From: Nocardioides gansuensis
GTDB taxonomy: Bacteria; Actinomycetota; Actinomycetes; Propionibacteriales; Nocardioidaceae
Length of the DNA: 64,000 bases
Assembly: GCF_003076135.1 (NCBI RefSeq)
Contig: NZ_QDGZ01000004.1
Span: forward strand, 372,001 to 436,000
Direction: 5' to 3'
Shown: positions 9,247 through 20,930 of the stretch, piece by piece
Position numbering within the stretch: position 1 is the stretch's first letter
How the letters are laid out: every line of letters starts with the position of its first letter
Program-made: the position numbers and the translations under genes
The notes under the pieces: generated by a model
What the model was told of the DNA's origin: nothing
Database searches by the model: none
Seen by the model: the letters and a program-made list of their open reading frames with translations, nothing else

Positions 9247-11481
9247 ATGACAAGCAAGACTCGCACTCTTGCATCGGAGGGTTCCCTGGCCATGCACTTC
9301 ATGTGCTTGGCAGCGATCCTGATGGCGCTGCTGCTCGTCCCTCGAGCAGCGGTGGCGGCGGAAGGTGACGTCGGCTATCGCGGCTTCGCCTACGGGTCGG
9401 GGGCGGGGTCGGGTTGGGTCGACCCCGACCTGTCGCCCACCGCGTCCAAGCCGCAGAGCAAGCTGTGGTTCGCCCACGGCCGGTGGTGGGGCGTGCTCAA
9501 CGACCCGGCCTCCAACGACTTCCGCATCCACGCGCTCGACACGTCCACCCAGCGATGGGCCGACACCGGAGTGCTGGTCGACTCCCGCAACGGCAGCCGG
9601 GCCGACACACTGTGGGACGGTTCCAACCTGTATGTCGCCTCGCACCTCGCGTCCGGCTCGTCGGTCAGCAGCGGCGTCCAGGTGACGCGCTACAGCTTCG
9701 ACAACGGCTCCTGGAGTCGGGACGCAGGCTTCCCGGTCACCATCAACAGCGGTGGTGTGGAGGCCGCGGTCATCGCCAGGGACAGCACGGGAAAGCTCTG
9801 GGTCACCTTCACGCAGAGCAACAAGGTGCAAGTGGTCGTCGGCCAGCCGGGTGGCCTGAGCTGGGGCACACCGTTCAGCCCGACCGTCCCCGGTGTGTCA
9901 GTCACGACGGACGACATCTCCAGCGTGGCGGCGTACGACGGGCGGATCAGCGTGGTCTGGAGCAACCAGATCGACGACTCGGTCTATGCCGCCACCCACC
10001 TCGACTCGTCGCCCCCCGCGACGTGGGTCGGGGCGAAGAAGGTGATCGCCGGTCCAAACGAGGCCGACGACCACATCAACATCGCGAGCGTCGCGGGCAA
10101 TGCCGCCGGCAAGCTCTTCGTAGCTGTCAAGACCGGCCAGGACGACGTCTCCGACAATGCGAGCGCACCGCTGATCAGGCTGCTCGTCCTCGGTACGGAC
10201 GAGGTGTGGCGGCAGTACGTGCACAGTCGGGTGCGGGACGGGCTGACGAGACCCATCGTGCTGGTCGACAACCAGAACAGCATGCTCCGCGTCTTCGCCG
10301 CTGGGCCGAACACCGGTGGAGTCATCTACATGAAGGCCACCCCGATGGGCAGCATCTCCTTCGGTGACGGGCGCGGCGAGCCCTTCATCCGCCTCGCCTC
10401 GGACAAGAACATCAACAACCCGACCTCGACGAAGCAGAACCTCACCGCAGCCAGCGGCCTGGTCGTCCTCGCGTCTGACCAGGTGACCGGACGCTACGTC
10501 CACAACACGATGTCCCTGGGCTCACCACCACCACCGCCGCCGGCGGGGCCGGTGGCGGCCTTCTCGGCCACGCCGAGGTCGGGTGAGGCACCGCTGCCGG
10601 TGACCTTCACCGACGAGTCGACCGGTTCGCCCACGTCATGGGCGTGGACGTTCGGAGACGGCGCGACGTCGACGGCGCAGAACCCGAGCCACACCTACGC
10701 CGCCCCGGGCACCTACGACGTGTCGCTGACGGTGACCAATGCCAACGGCAGCGACACCGAGAGCCGCGCCGGGCTGATCACGGTCGGTTCCTCGGAGCCC
10801 CCACCGCCCGCCGGCGCCTACCAGGACACCGTGACCGCGGACGCTCCCGTCGGCTACTGGCGGCTCGGTGACTCCGGCACGGCGGTCTCCGCGGTCGCGG
10901 GACCTACGGGCAACGCAGTGGGCGGGGTGACCTCCACGGCCGGGGCGCTCGTCGGCGACACCGATGCAGCCCGGGCCTTCGACGGCTCGACCGGCTACCT
11001 CTCGATCCCGAGCTCGACCGGGCTCAACGTCACCGGTGACCTCACCGTCGAGGCGTGGGCCAAGGCCAACGCCTCGCAGAGCGGGGTCGTGGTGCACAAG
11101 GGCGGGTCCAGCGGCTACAGCGTGTGGCAGTACCGGCTCGCCATGACGTCGGGCGGGCAGTGGCGAGGGACGGTGTTCGTCGGCAGCAGCGCCTACGCGG
11201 TGACTGCACCAGGGTCTGCAGCCCTCGGCACCTGGACGCACCTGGTCTTCACCCGCAGCGGAAGCACCCTGTCGATGTTCGTCAACGGAGCCCTCGTGGC
11301 CACCTCGACCGCGCCGGGAACCCTCAACACCACGACCGCGATCCTGGGCATCGGGCGCGCCGGTGGCAGCGCGACGGGCTACTTCAACGGCAGCATCGAC
11401 GAGGTGGCGGTGTACCCGCACGCACCCTCGGCCAGCACGGTGGCCACGCACTTCTCGGCCGGCAGAGGAGGAGGCTCCTAG
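9247..11481 (+). CDS. Secreted propeller/PKD/LamG protein
   Basis: 744 residues. Signal peptide with hydrophobic core MCLAAILMALLLV, ending AAVAA near residue 38. The propeller-like domain (about 39-420) is closely related to the upstream protein and shares DPDLSPTASKPQSKLWF. A poly-Pro linker near residue 425 leads to a single PKD domain (about 433-515, WTFGDGA). A second Pro linker leads to a LamG/concanavalin-like domain (about 522-744) with GYWRLGD and DEVAVYP. Such domains bind carbohydrate or act as adhesins. No anchor is seen. It arose by duplication with domain exchange and may act on or bind the glycan made by the upstream genes (inference). Confidence 0.75.
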   Translation: MTSKTRTLASEGSLAMHFMCLAAILMALLLVPRAAVAAEGDVGYRGFAYGSGAGSGWVDPDLSPTASKPQSKLWFAHGRWWGVLNDPASNDFRIHALDTSTQRWADTGVLVDSRNGSRADTLWDGSNLYVASHLASGSSVSSGVQVTRYSFDNGSWSRDAGFPVTINSGGVEAAVIARDSTGKLWVTFTQSNKVQVVVGQPGGLSWGTPFSPTVPGVSVTTDDISSVAAYDGRISVVWSNQIDDSVYAATHLDSSPPATWVGAKKVIAGPNEADDHINIASVAGNAAGKLFVAVKTGQDDVSDNASAPLIRLLVLGTDEVWRQYVHSRVRDGLTRPIVLVDNQNSMLRVFAAGPNTGGVIYMKATPMGSISFGDGRGEPFIRLASDKNINNPTSTKQNLTAASGLVVLASDQVTGRYVHNTMSLGSPPPPPPAGPVAAFSATPRSGEAPLPVTFTDESTGSPTSWAWTFGDGATSTAQNPSHTYAAPGTYDVSLTVTNANGSDTESRAGLITVGSSEPPPPAGAYQDTVTADAPVGYWRLGDSGTAVSAVAGPTGNAVGGVTSTAGALVGDTDAARAFDGSTGYLSIPSSTGLNVTGDLTVEAWAKANASQSGVVVHKGGSSGYSVWQYRLAMTSGGQWRGTVFVGSSAYAVTAPGSAALGTWTHLVFTRSGSTLSMFVNGALVATSTAPGTLNTTTAILGIGRAGGSATGYFNGSIDEVAVYPHAPSASTVATHFSAGRGGGS

Positions 11482-11505
11482 ACCCGCGGTCGCCCAGGGC
11501 GGCGG

Positions 11506-11544
11506 CTCCCCACGCGGACGCACCGCGCGCGTCGACGCGGGGAG
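11506..11544 (+). terminator. Possible terminator hairpin
   Basis: CTCCCC-A-CGCG at 11506-11516 can pair with CGCGGGGAG at 11536-11544 with one bulged A and a 19-nt loop, 25 nt after the LamG protein stop. The rest of the 189-bp intergenic region holds only the promoter of the Rieske gene. Confidence 0.35.
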
Positions 11545-11658
11545 GTGGGTGGCTCGCAGTGCTCCCGGTCTCCATGTCCTCCCCTCGCGGAGCTGGGGGC
11601 GCTGCGAAGCCACGGCCCGCCGCGACCGCGAGCAGCCCAACAACACCCGGTGGTTGGC

Positions 11659-11664
11659 TAGTCT
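11659..11664 (+). promoter_or_regulatory. -10 box TAGTCT, probable leaderless promoter
   Basis: TAGTCT ends 6 nt before the ATG of the Rieske gene, placing the expected transcription start on the start codon. No Shine-Dalgarno sequence is present. Confidence 0.5.
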
Positions 11665-11670
11665 CCTCGC

Positions 11671-12135
11671 ATGAGCGCATCTCTCGGCCGCCGCCGGGCC
11701 CTGACCGGGGCCGCCGCCGTCACCCTCGGGCTTCCGGTAGTGGCCGCCTGCGGCAGCGACTCGTCCGGCAACGGTGCTGACACCGCGACCGGCACGAGGA
11801 GCCCGTCCTCCTCCCGGACCGGCGGGACCGGGAGCGGCGGGTCCGCGGGCGCGGCCCTGGCGAGCACGGCCGACATCCCGGTCGGCGGCTGCGCCGTCTT
11901 CGAGGGCGAGAGCGTCGTCGTCACCCAGCCGACCGAGGGCGACTTCAAGGCGTTCAGCGCCACGTGCACGCACCAGGGGTGCTCGGTGAGCTCCTCCAGC
12001 GACGGCGACATCCCGTGCAACTGCCACGGCAGCCGCTTCTCGCTCGTGGACGGCTCGGTGATCACAGGCCCGGCGACCTCGCCGCTCGGCGAGGTCGCGA
12101 TCAAGGTGAGGGGCGAGAGCATCACCCTCGCCTGA
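11671..12135 (+). CDS. Tat-exported Rieske [2Fe-2S] lipoprotein
   Basis: 154 residues. The N-terminus has GRRRALTGAAAV, a twin-arginine-like signal, followed by a lipobox ending VVAAC, so a Tat-exported lipoprotein is likely. A Ser/Gly-rich linker leads to a Rieske domain with CTHQGC (99-104) and CNCHGS (116-121). Cys99, His101, Cys116 and His119 should bind the [2Fe-2S] cluster, and Cys104 and Cys118 can form the disulfide known from bc1-type Rieske proteins. It is probably a small electron carrier outside the membrane; the partner is unknown. There is no operon partner. A -10 box lies 6 nt upstream of the ATG. Confidence 0.85.
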   Translation: MSASLGRRRALTGAAAVTLGLPVVAACGSDSSGNGADTATGTRSPSSSRTGGTGSGGSAGAALASTADIPVGGCAVFEGESVVVTQPTEGDFKAFSATCTHQGCSVSSSSDGDIPCNCHGSRFSLVDGSVITGPATSPLGEVAIKVRGESITLA

Positions 12136-12161
12136 GCTGTGCTCGCCCGGCGCCTCACCGG

Positions 12162-12178
12162 CGGGGACGCTGTCCCCG
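12162..12178 (+). terminator. Short GC hairpin after the Rieske gene
   Basis: CGGGGAC (12162-12168) pairs perfectly with GTCCCCG (12172-12178) around a 3-nt loop, 26 nt after the Rieske stop and before the uvrC promoter. No T-run. Confidence 0.45.
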
Positions 12179-12186
12179 GCCGCCCG

Positions 12187-12192
12187 TAGGGT
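12187..12192 (+). promoter_or_regulatory. -10 box TAGGGT, probable leaderless uvrC promoter
   Basis: TAGGGT ends 6 nt before the GTG start of uvrC, so transcription is expected to begin at the start codon. Confidence 0.5.
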
Positions 12193-12198
12193 GGGGAC

Positions 12199-14172
12199 GT
12201 GGCGTCACCGAGCAGCTATCGACCCGCGCCCGGGTCGATCCCCACGCAGCCCGGGGTCTACCGCTTCCGCGACGCCAAGGGCCGGGTCATCTACGTCGGC
12301 AAGGCGAAGAACCTGCGAGCCCGGCTGTCGTCCTACTTCCAGGACGTCGGCGGCCTGCACCCGCGCACCGCCTCGATGGTGACCACCGGTGCAAGCGTCG
12401 AGTGGACCGTGGTGAAGACGGAGGTCGAGGCGCTCCAGCTGGAGTACAGCTGGATCAAGGAGTTCGACCCGCGGTTCAACGTGAAGTACCGCGACGACAA
12501 GTCCTACCCCTGGCTCGCGGTGACCGTGGGGGAGGAGTTTCCCCGGGTCATGGTGGGCCGCGGCGCGAAGAAGCGCGGCACCCGCTACTTCGGGCCCTAC
12601 AGCCACGCCTGGGCGATCCGGGAGACCGTCGACCTGCTGCTGCGCGTGTTCCCGATGCGCTCGTGCAGCAACGGCGTCTTCACCCGCTCCCGCCAGATCG
12701 GCCGGCCGTGCCTGCTGGGCTACATCGACAAGTGTGTCGCCCCCTGCGTCGGCAACGTGACGGCCGAGGAGCACCGCCGCATCGTCGACGACTTCTGCGA
12801 CTTCATGGCCGGCAACACCAGCGCCTTCGTCAAGCGCATCGAGCGGGAGATGTACGCCGCCTCCGAGGCGCTCGACTTCGAGAAGGCCGCCCGGCTGCGC
12901 GATGACCTGGCCGCCATGCACAAGGCACTCGAGAAGCAGGCCGTCGTCCTGCCCGACGGCACCGACGCCGACATCATCGCCCTCGCGGAGGACCCGCTCG
13001 AGGTCGCCGTCCAGATCTTCCACGTCCGCGGTGGACGCATCCGCGGCCAGCGCGGCTGGGTCGCCGACCGCACCGACGAGGGCGGCACGCCCGAGCTGGT
13101 GCAGGACTTCGTGCTCCAGATGTACGCCGGGGACCCCGAGTCCATCCCGCGCGAGGTCCTCGTCCCGGCGCTGCCGCCGGACGCCGACGTCCTGGAAGAG
13201 CTGCTCGGCGACCTGCGGGGGAGCAGGGTGACGATCCGAGTGCCGCAGCGCGGCGCCAAGCTCGACCTCCAGCAGACGGTGGCCAACAACGCCGGCCAGG
13301 CGCTGGCGCTGCACAAGACCAAGCGGGCCAGCGACCTCACCACCCGCAACCGGGCGCTCGAGGAGATCCAGCAGGCGCTCGGCCTCGACGAGGTGCCGCT
13401 GCGCATCGAGTGCTATGACATCTCCAACCTGCAGGGCACCGAGGTGGTCGCCTCGATGGTGGTCTTCGAGGACGGGCTGGCCCGCAAGGGCGAATACCGG
13501 CGCTTCGTGATCCGTGGTGTCGACGGCCAGAACGACGTCGCGTCCATGCACGAGGTGATCACCCGGCGGTTCCGCCGCCTGCTCGACGAGCAGGCCCGCT
13601 CCGAGCAGCGGGTCACCGAGGACGGTCCGATGCTCGTCGATCCGGAGACAGGACGGCCCCGGAAGTTCGCCTACTCGCCCGGACTCGTGGTGGTCGACGG
13701 CGGCCCGCCGCAGGTCGCCGCCGCACAGCAGGCGCTCGACGAGCTCGGCATCGACGACATCCCGGTCTGCGGGCTGGCGAAGCGCCTCGAGGAGGTGTGG
13801 CTGCCGCGGCAGGAGGACCCGGTGATCCTGCCGCGCACCTCAGAGGGCCTCTACCTCCTCCAGAGGGTCCGCGACGAGGCCCACCGCTTCGCCATCGCGC
13901 ACCACCGTTCCCGGAGGTCGAAGTCGATGGTCGAGAGCCTCCTCGACGACGTGCCCGGGCTCGGCGAGGTGCGCCGCAAGACCCTGATGAAGCACTTCGG
14001 GTCGCTGCGCAAGCTGCGCGCGGCGGAGGTGGAGGAGATCGCGCTGGTGCCTGGGATCGGTCCGCGCACGGCGGCCGCGATCAAGCAGGCCGTCGCGGCG
14101 TCGGACGCGACGCGCAAGACTGTCTCCCCGCGGGTCAACACCGCGACCGGCGAGATCATCGAGGAGGACTGA
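12199..14172 (+). CDS. uvrC: Excinuclease ABC subunit C
   Basis: 657 residues, full length for UvrC, which makes the 3' and 5' incisions in nucleotide excision repair with UvrA and UvrB. The N-terminal GIY-YIG nuclease (about 14-93) has GVYRFRD and [18 protein letters not shown] motif for UvrB contact lies near 205-240 ([18 protein letters not shown]). The RNase-H-like nuclease domain contains [25 protein letters not shown]-terminal helix-hairpin-helix pair ([30 protein letters not shown]) binds DNA. The GTG start is fixed by family alignment and the -10 box. First gene of the conserved uvrC-rapZ-yvcK-whiA set; its stop overlaps the rapZ ATG by one base. Confidence 0.97.
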   Translation: MASPSSYRPAPGSIPTQPGVYRFRDAKGRVIYVGKAKNLRARLSSYFQDVGGLHPRTASMVTTGASVEWTVVKTEVEALQLEYSWIKEFDPRFNVKYRDDKSYPWLAVTVGEEFPRVMVGRGAKKRGTRYFGPYSHAWAIRETVDLLLRVFPMRSCSNGVFTRSRQIGRPCLLGYIDKCVAPCVGNVTAEEHRRIVDDFCDFMAGNTSAFVKRIEREMYAASEALDFEKAARLRDDLAAMHKALEKQAVVLPDGTDADIIALAEDPLEVAVQIFHVRGGRIRGQRGWVADRTDEGGTPELVQDFVLQMYAGDPESIPREVLVPALPPDADVLEELLGDLRGSRVTIRVPQRGAKLDLQQTVANNAGQALALHKTKRASDLTTRNRALEEIQQALGLDEVPLRIECYDISNLQGTEVVASMVVFEDGLARKGEYRRFVIRGVDGQNDVASMHEVITRRFRRLLDEQARSEQRVTEDGPMLVDPETGRPRKFAYSPGLVVVDGGPPQVAAAQQALDELGIDDIPVCGLAKRLEEVWLPRQEDPVILPRTSEGLYLLQRVRDEAHRFAIAHHRSRRSKSMVESLLDDVPGLGEVRRKTLMKHFGSLRKLRAAEVEEIALVPGIGPRTAAAIKQAVAASDATRKTVSPRVNTATGEIIEED

Positions 14173-15059
14173 TGGACCAGGCGATGCCAGTCGAGCCGTC
14201 CCAGCCGGCTGAGCTCGTGATCGTGACGGGCATGACGGGCGCCGGCCGCAGCACTGCCGCCAAGGAGCTCGAGGACCTCGGCTTCTTCGTGGTCGACAAC
14301 CTCCCGCCCACCCTGGTCCGCGACGTGGTGCGGCTCGTCGACGACAGCCGCGGTGTCAACCAGCCGATCGCCGTGGTCGTCGACGTGCGCTCGGGCTCGT
14401 TCTTCGACTCCCTGCAGGCCAACCGGCACCAGGGGGTGACCGGGCGTCCCACGACGCTGCTCTTCCTCGAGGCGGTCGACGACGTTCTCGTACGCCGCCA
14501 GGAGGCCGCGCGGCGGCCGCACCCGCTCCAGGGCAGTGGCCGGCTGCTGCACGGACTCCAGCGCGAGCGCGAGGTGCTGGCCGACCTGCGCGGCGACGCC
14601 GACGTGGTGATCGACACCTCCAACCTCAACGTGCACCAGTTGACGGACCGGATCGCCGAAAACTTCGGCACGCCGCAGACCACACGGCTCAAGGTCACCG
14701 TGGTGAGCTTCGGCTTCAAGTACGGCATCCCGGTCGACTCCGACTTCGTGGCCGACATGCGCTTCCTGCCCAACCCCCACTGGGTCCCCGAGCTTCGTCC
14801 CATGACCGGACGCGACGAGGAGGTCGCGTCGTACGTCAAGGAGCGCCCTGGCGCCCAGGACTTCCTCGACCAGTACCTCCCTGTCCTGGAGACGGCGGCC
14901 AAGGGCTACCTCAACGAGGGCAAGCGGTTCCTCACCGTCGCCGTCGGGTGCACGGGAGGCAAGCACCGCAGCGTGGCGATGACCGAGGAGATCGCGGCGC
15001 GGCTGCGCGCCCGTGGCTACGACACCCGGGCCACCCATCGCGACCTGGGAAGGGAGTGA
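14172..15059 (+). CDS. rapZ: RapZ/YvcJ-type nucleotide-binding protein
   Basis: 295 residues. P-loop GMTGAGRST at residues 20-28, the FFVVDNLPPTL and VVVDVRSG motifs, and a C-terminal domain with SFGFKYGIP, DMRFLPNP and GCTGGKHRSVA, all diagnostic of RapZ. In E. coli RapZ hands the small RNA GlmZ to RNase E and senses glucosamine-6-phosphate. In actinobacteria the role is not settled but is linked to cell envelope metabolism. The usual Lys of the Walker A is Arg here (GAGRST). Start ATG overlaps the uvrC stop (TGATG). Confidence 0.92.
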   Translation: MDQAMPVEPSQPAELVIVTGMTGAGRSTAAKELEDLGFFVVDNLPPTLVRDVVRLVDDSRGVNQPIAVVVDVRSGSFFDSLQANRHQGVTGRPTTLLFLEAVDDVLVRRQEAARRPHPLQGSGRLLHGLQREREVLADLRGDADVVIDTSNLNVHQLTDRIAENFGTPQTTRLKVTVVSFGFKYGIPVDSDFVADMRFLPNPHWVPELRPMTGRDEEVASYVKERPGAQDFLDQYLPVLETAAKGYLNEGKRFLTVAVGCTGGKHRSVAMTEEIAARLRARGYDTRATHRDLGRE

Positions 15060-15061
15060 GC

Positions 15062-15997
15062 GTGCGGGTCGTCGCCCTCGGTGGAGGGCACGGGCTGCAC
15101 GCCTCGCTCAGCGCCCTGCGCCAGGTGGCCTCCGACGTCACGGCGGTGGTCACGGTCGCCGACAACGGCGGTTCCTCCGGCCGCCTGCGCGGCGAGTTCG
15201 GGGTGCTGCCGCCCGGAGACCTCCGGATGGCGCTCGCCGCGCTGTGTGGCGACGACGAGTGGGGCCAGACCTGGGCCCAGGTGCTGCAGCACCGCTTCGA
15301 CGGGGACGGCGAGATGCGGGGCCACGTCGTCGGCAACCTGCTCATCGTCGGCCTGTGGGAGCTGATGGGCGACCACGTCCGGGCGCTCGACTGGGTCGGC
15401 CGCCTGCTCGGCGCCCAGGGCCGGGTCCTCCCCATGGCGGTGACGCCGATGGACATCACGGCCGAGGTGCGCGGCCTCGACCCGGCCGATCCTGCCCGGC
15501 TGACCTCCGTGCGCGGGCAGGTGGAGGTCGCGACGACCGACGGCGAGATCGTGTCGGTGAGCCTGGACCCGGCGGACCCCGAGCCGTGCGCCGAGGCGCT
15601 CGAGGCGCTCGCGTCGGCCGACTGGGTGGTGCTCGGTCCGGGGTCGTGGTTCACCTCCGTGATCCCGCACCTGATGGTGCCGCGGCTGCGTCGCGCCCTG
15701 GAGGCCACACAAGCCCGGCTGGTCGTGGTCCTCAACCTCGAGCCGCAGGCGGGGGAGACCATGGGCTACGGCCCGGAGGACCACCTCGGTGCACTGTTCG
15801 AGCACGCGCCCGACCTGAAGGTGCACACGGTGCTGGCCGACTCCGGCACGGTGCGCGACCGCGACCTCCTCCACCAGGTGGTGGCCTCCGCCGGCGCCGA
15901 GCTCCTGGTCTGTGACGTCGCGGCCAGCGGCGACTCGGCGCGGCACGACGCCGACCTGCTCGCCGACGCCTTCCGCCGGATCATGCTGGGCGCCTGA
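15062..15997 (+). CDS. yvcK: YvcK/CofD-like protein
   Basis: 311 residues. [18 protein letters not shown] is the CofD-like nucleotide-binding motif, and [13 protein letters not shown] and [13 protein letters not shown] follow in the family order. YvcK-type proteins bind UDP-GlcNAc or related nucleotides and control the supply of peptidoglycan precursors, especially on gluconeogenic carbon; in mycobacteria the homologue (CuvA) is envelope-related. Start GTG lies 2 nt after the rapZ stop with AAGGGAG upstream. Part of the conserved four-gene set. Confidence 0.92.
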   Translation: MRVVALGGGHGLHASLSALRQVASDVTAVVTVADNGGSSGRLRGEFGVLPPGDLRMALAALCGDDEWGQTWAQVLQHRFDGDGEMRGHVVGNLLIVGLWELMGDHVRALDWVGRLLGAQGRVLPMAVTPMDITAEVRGLDPADPARLTSVRGQVEVATTDGEIVSVSLDPADPEPCAEALEALASADWVVLGPGSWFTSVIPHLMVPRLRRALEATQARLVVVLNLEPQAGETMGYGPEDHLGALFEHAPDLKVHTVLADSGTVRDRDLLHQVVASAGAELLVCDVAASGDSARHDADLLADAFRRIMLGA

Positions 15998-16061
15998 GGC
16001 CGCGGCGTCGAGATACCCCAGCCCTACAGGCGTTGTTGACCCCCATGGCAGGATCAGCCGC

Positions 16062-18162
<2,101 letters not shown>

Positions 18163-18167
18163 GCTCG

Positions 18168-19373
18168 ATGAGCACCATCGAGTCGCTGGGCGACCTGAAG
18201 GGCAAGCGCGTCCTGGTCCGCTCGGACCTCAACGTGCCCCTCGAATGGGACGCCGGCACCCCCGTGATCACTGATGACGGCCGCATCCGTGCGAGCGTCC
18301 CGACGATCAGGCAGCTCTCCGAGGCCGGCGCCCGCGTCGTCGTGACCGCCCACCTGGGCCGTCCCGACGGCGCGCCGGACCCGGCGTACAGCCTGGCCCC
18401 GGTGGCCGCGCGCCTCGGCGAGCTGCTCGGCCGGGACGTCGCGTTCGCCACCGACACGGTGGGGGAGAGCGCCTCGGCGACGGTCGAGGGCCTGGGTGAG
18501 GGCGACGTCGCCGTGCTGGAGAACGTCCGCTTCAACTCCGGCGAGACGAGCAAGGACGACGCGGTGCGCGCCTCCTTCGCCGACCAGCTCGCGCAGCTCG
18601 CGGACGCCTTCGTCTCCGACGGCTTCGGCGTCGTCCACCGCAAGCAGGCCAGCGTGTACGACGTGGCGCTGAGGCTGCCGAGCGCGATGGGCGGCCTCGT
18701 GGCCACCGAGATCGACGTGCTCCGTCGGCTGACCGTGGACCCCGACCGGCCCTACGTGGTCGTGCTCGGCGGCTCGAAGGTCTCCGACAAGCTCGGCGTG
18801 ATCGACAACCTGCTGGAGAAGGCCGACAAGCTGCTCATCGGCGGCGGCATGGTGTTCACCTTCCTCAAGGCCCAGGGCCTCGAGGTCGGGAAGAGCCTGC
18901 TCGAGGAAGACCAGCTCGAGACCTGCACCCGCTACGTCGCCGAGGCGAAGGAGCGGGGCGTGGAGATCGTGCTGCCCACCGACATCGTGGTGGCCGACAG
19001 CTTCGGCGACGAGGCCTCGGCCCGCGTCGTACCTGCCTCGGAGATCCCGGCCGAGGCCCTGGGCCTCGACATCGGGCCCGAGTCGGCGCAGGCCTTCGCG
19101 GCAGCGCTCGCGGATGCCCGCACGGTCTTCTGGAACGGTCCGATGGGCGTCTTCGAGGTCCCGGCGTTCGCCGGCGGCACCCGCGTCGTCGCCGAGGCGC
19201 TGACCAAGGTCGACGGCCTCTCGGTCGTGGGTGGTGGCGACTCCGCTGCCGCGGTGCGCCAGCTCGGCTTCGAGGAGTCGGCCTTCGGCCACATCTCCAC
19301 GGGCGGCGGCGCGTCGCTGGAATACCTCGAGGGCAAGGAACTGCCCGGCATCGCCGTACTCGAAAGGGACTGA
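18168..19373 (+). CDS. pgk: Phosphoglycerate kinase
   Basis: 401 residues. [12 protein letters not shown] and HLGRP near the N-terminus bind 3-phosphoglycerate. [19 protein letters not shown] and the [26 protein letters not shown] motifs bind ATP and form the hinge and C-terminal lobe. Transfers phosphate from 1,3-bisphosphoglycerate to ADP. The ATG at 18168 is 5 nt after the gap stop and gives the normal family N-terminus; longer in-frame extensions run into gap and are not real. tpiA starts 3 nt downstream. Confidence 0.97.
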   Translation: MSTIESLGDLKGKRVLVRSDLNVPLEWDAGTPVITDDGRIRASVPTIRQLSEAGARVVVTAHLGRPDGAPDPAYSLAPVAARLGELLGRDVAFATDTVGESASATVEGLGEGDVAVLENVRFNSGETSKDDAVRASFADQLAQLADAFVSDGFGVVHRKQASVYDVALRLPSAMGGLVATEIDVLRRLTVDPDRPYVVVLGGSKVSDKLGVIDNLLEKADKLLIGGGMVFTFLKAQGLEVGKSLLEEDQLETCTRYVAEAKERGVEIVLPTDIVVADSFGDEASARVVPASEIPAEALGLDIGPESAQAFAAALADARTVFWNGPMGVFEVPAFAGGTRVVAEALTKVDGLSVVGGGDSAAAVRQLGFEESAFGHISTGGGASLEYLEGKELPGIAVLERD

Positions 19374-19376
19374 TCC

Positions 19377-20171
19377 ATGGGTTCGACCCGCACGCCGCTG
19401 ATGGCGGGCAACTGGAAGATGAACCTCAACCACCAGGAAGCGGTGGTGCTGGTCCAGAAGCTCGCGTGGACGCTGTCCGACAAGCGGCACGACTACGGCA
19501 AGGTCGAGGTCGTCGTCCTGCCGCCGTTCACCGACATCCGCTCGGTGCAGACCCTGGTGGACGGCGACCGGCTCTCGATCGGCTACGGCGCGCAGGACGT
19601 CTCCTTCCACGACAGTGGCGCCTACACGGGCGAGATCTCGGCGGGCATGCTCTCGAAGCTCGGCTGCTCCTACGTCGTCGTGGGGCACTCGGAGCGGCGT
19701 GAGTACCACGCCGAGACCGACGAGGTCGTCAACGCCAAGGCGCACAAGGCGCTGGCGGCAGGGATGACCCCGATCGTGTGCGTCGGCGAGGGCCTCGACG
19801 TGCGCAAGGCCGGCGACCAGGTCAGCTACACGCTGGCCCAGGTCGACGGCTCGCTCGCCGGCTTCACGGCCGAGCAGGTGACCGGCCTCGTCGTCGCCTA
19901 CGAGCCCGTGTGGGCCATCGGCACGGGCGAGGTCGCCACCCCCGACGACGCGCAGGAGGTCTGCGGGGCGATCCGCGCGCGGATCCGCGAGGTCCACGGC
20001 GACGCCGCCGCGGACGGCGTACGGATCCTCTACGGCGGCTCCGTGAAGGCCGCCAACGTGGCCGGCATCATGGAGAAGCCGGACGTCGACGGGTGCCTCG
20101 TCGGGGGCGCGAGCCTCCAGGTCGACGAGTTCGGCGGCATCTGCCGCTTCTACGACATGCCGGTCCTGTGA
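19377..20171 (+). CDS. tpiA: Triosephosphate isomerase
   Basis: 264 residues. AGNWKMN supplies the substrate-binding Asn and Lys, VVGHSERRE the electrophilic His, [11 protein letters not shown] the catalytic Glu and the flexible loop, and [11 protein letters not shown] the phosphate-binding region. Interconverts dihydroxyacetone phosphate and glyceraldehyde-3-phosphate. ATG 3 nt after pgk, translationally coupled. Confidence 0.97.
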   Translation: MGSTRTPLMAGNWKMNLNHQEAVVLVQKLAWTLSDKRHDYGKVEVVVLPPFTDIRSVQTLVDGDRLSIGYGAQDVSFHDSGAYTGEISAGMLSKLGCSYVVVGHSERREYHAETDEVVNAKAHKALAAGMTPIVCVGEGLDVRKAGDQVSYTLAQVDGSLAGFTAEQVTGLVVAYEPVWAIGTGEVATPDDAQEVCGAIRARIREVHGDAAADGVRILYGGSVKAANVAGIMEKPDVDGCLVGGASLQVDEFGGICRFYDMPVL

Positions 20172-20188
20172 CCTGCTGATGAGTGACG

Positions 20189-20194
20189 TAGGCT
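20189..20194 (+). promoter_or_regulatory. -10 box TAGGCT, probable leaderless secG promoter
   Basis: TAGGCT ends 7 nt before the secG GTG, which has no ribosome binding site. It would allow secG to be transcribed separately from the glycolytic genes. Confidence 0.45.
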
Positions 20195-20201
20195 TCGCGA
20201 C

Positions 20202-20441
20202 GTGATTCTGCTCTTCACCATCCTGCTCGTCCTGACGAGCTCGATCCTCATCCTGCTGGTCCTGCTGCACAAGGGTCGCGGGGGCGGCCTGTCCGACATG
20301 TTCGGCGGCGGCGTCTCCAGCACGCTTGGAGGCTCGTCGGTGGCCGAGCGCAACCTCGACCGGTTCACGATCGGCGTGGGGATCATCTGGTTCGCGTGCA
20401 TCATCGCCCTGGGGCTGCTCATGGCCTACCAGGGCCCCTGA
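20202..20441 (+). CDS. secG: Protein translocase subunit SecG
   Basis: 79 residues with two transmembrane helices (about 3-22 and 52-74) joined by a loop with HKGRGGGLSDMFGGG, the conserved SecG cytoplasmic loop. SecG assists SecYE during protein export. Its position after tpiA is conserved in actinobacteria. The GTG start is supported by the leaderless-type -10 box. Confidence 0.92.
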   Translation: MILLFTILLVLTSSILILLVLLHKGRGGGLSDMFGGGVSSTLGGSSVAERNLDRFTIGVGIIWFACIIALGLLMAYQGP

Positions 20442-20451
20442 AGGAGGACAC

Positions 20452-20811
20452 ATGGCTGGTGGTGGGAACGCGATCCGTGGGAGCCGCGTCGGTGCGGGCC
20501 CGATGGGCGAGGCGGAGCGCGGGGAGGCGGCACCGCGTCAGGCGGTGACCTACTTCTGCGCTCACGAGCACCGCTCGGTGGTGACCTTCTCGGTCGAGGC
20601 GCAGGTGCCGGACTCGTGGGACTGCCCCAAGTGCGGGCTGCCGGCGAGCATGGACGCGGACAACCCGCCGCCGGCGCCGAAGATCGAGCCCTACAAGACC
20701 CACCTCGCCTACGTGAAGGAGCGCCGCTCCGACGCCGAGGCGGCCGACATCCTGGACGAGGCGATCCAGCTGCTCCGCAGTCGCCGCAAGTCGGGCGAGG
20801 TCATCTTCTAG
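20452..20811 (+). CDS. rbpA: RNA polymerase-binding protein RbpA
   Basis: 119 residues. Core domain with YFCAHEHRSVVTFSVEA and WDCPKCGLPAS (zinc-binding cysteines), basic linker, and C-terminal sigma-interacting helix AADILDEAIQLLRSRRKSGEVIF. RbpA binds the principal sigma factor and stabilises open promoter complexes; it is restricted to actinobacteria. AAGGAGG at 20441-20447 precedes the ATG by 4 nt. The stop codon is followed after one base by the 32-bp repeat array. Confidence 0.97.
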   Translation: MAGGGNAIRGSRVGAGPMGEAERGEAAPRQAVTYFCAHEHRSVVTFSVEAQVPDSWDCPKCGLPASMDADNPPPAPKIEPYKTHLAYVKERRSDAEAADILDEAIQLLRSRRKSGEVIF

Positions 20812-20812
20812 G

Positions 20813-20930
20813 CGACTCGGCTCGTCTGCACACGCTGAAGCTGTCGAGTCGGCGCGTCTGCTCACGCTGAGAGCGCCGAGTCGGCGCATCTGCACACGCT
20901 GAGGGCATCGAGTCGGCGCATCTGCGATCA
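20813..20930 (+). repeat. 32-bp phased repeat array, four units
   Basis: Units start at 20813, 20845, 20877 and 20909, a spacing of exactly 32 bp. The conserved core is CGAGTCGGCGCATCTGC, extended in units 1 to 3 by an A/T-CACGCTGA tail; the last 6 bases of each unit vary. Unit 1 has CGACTCGGCTCG at its start and unit 4 is cut short where it supplies the stop codon of the minus-strand gene. Confidence 0.95.
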
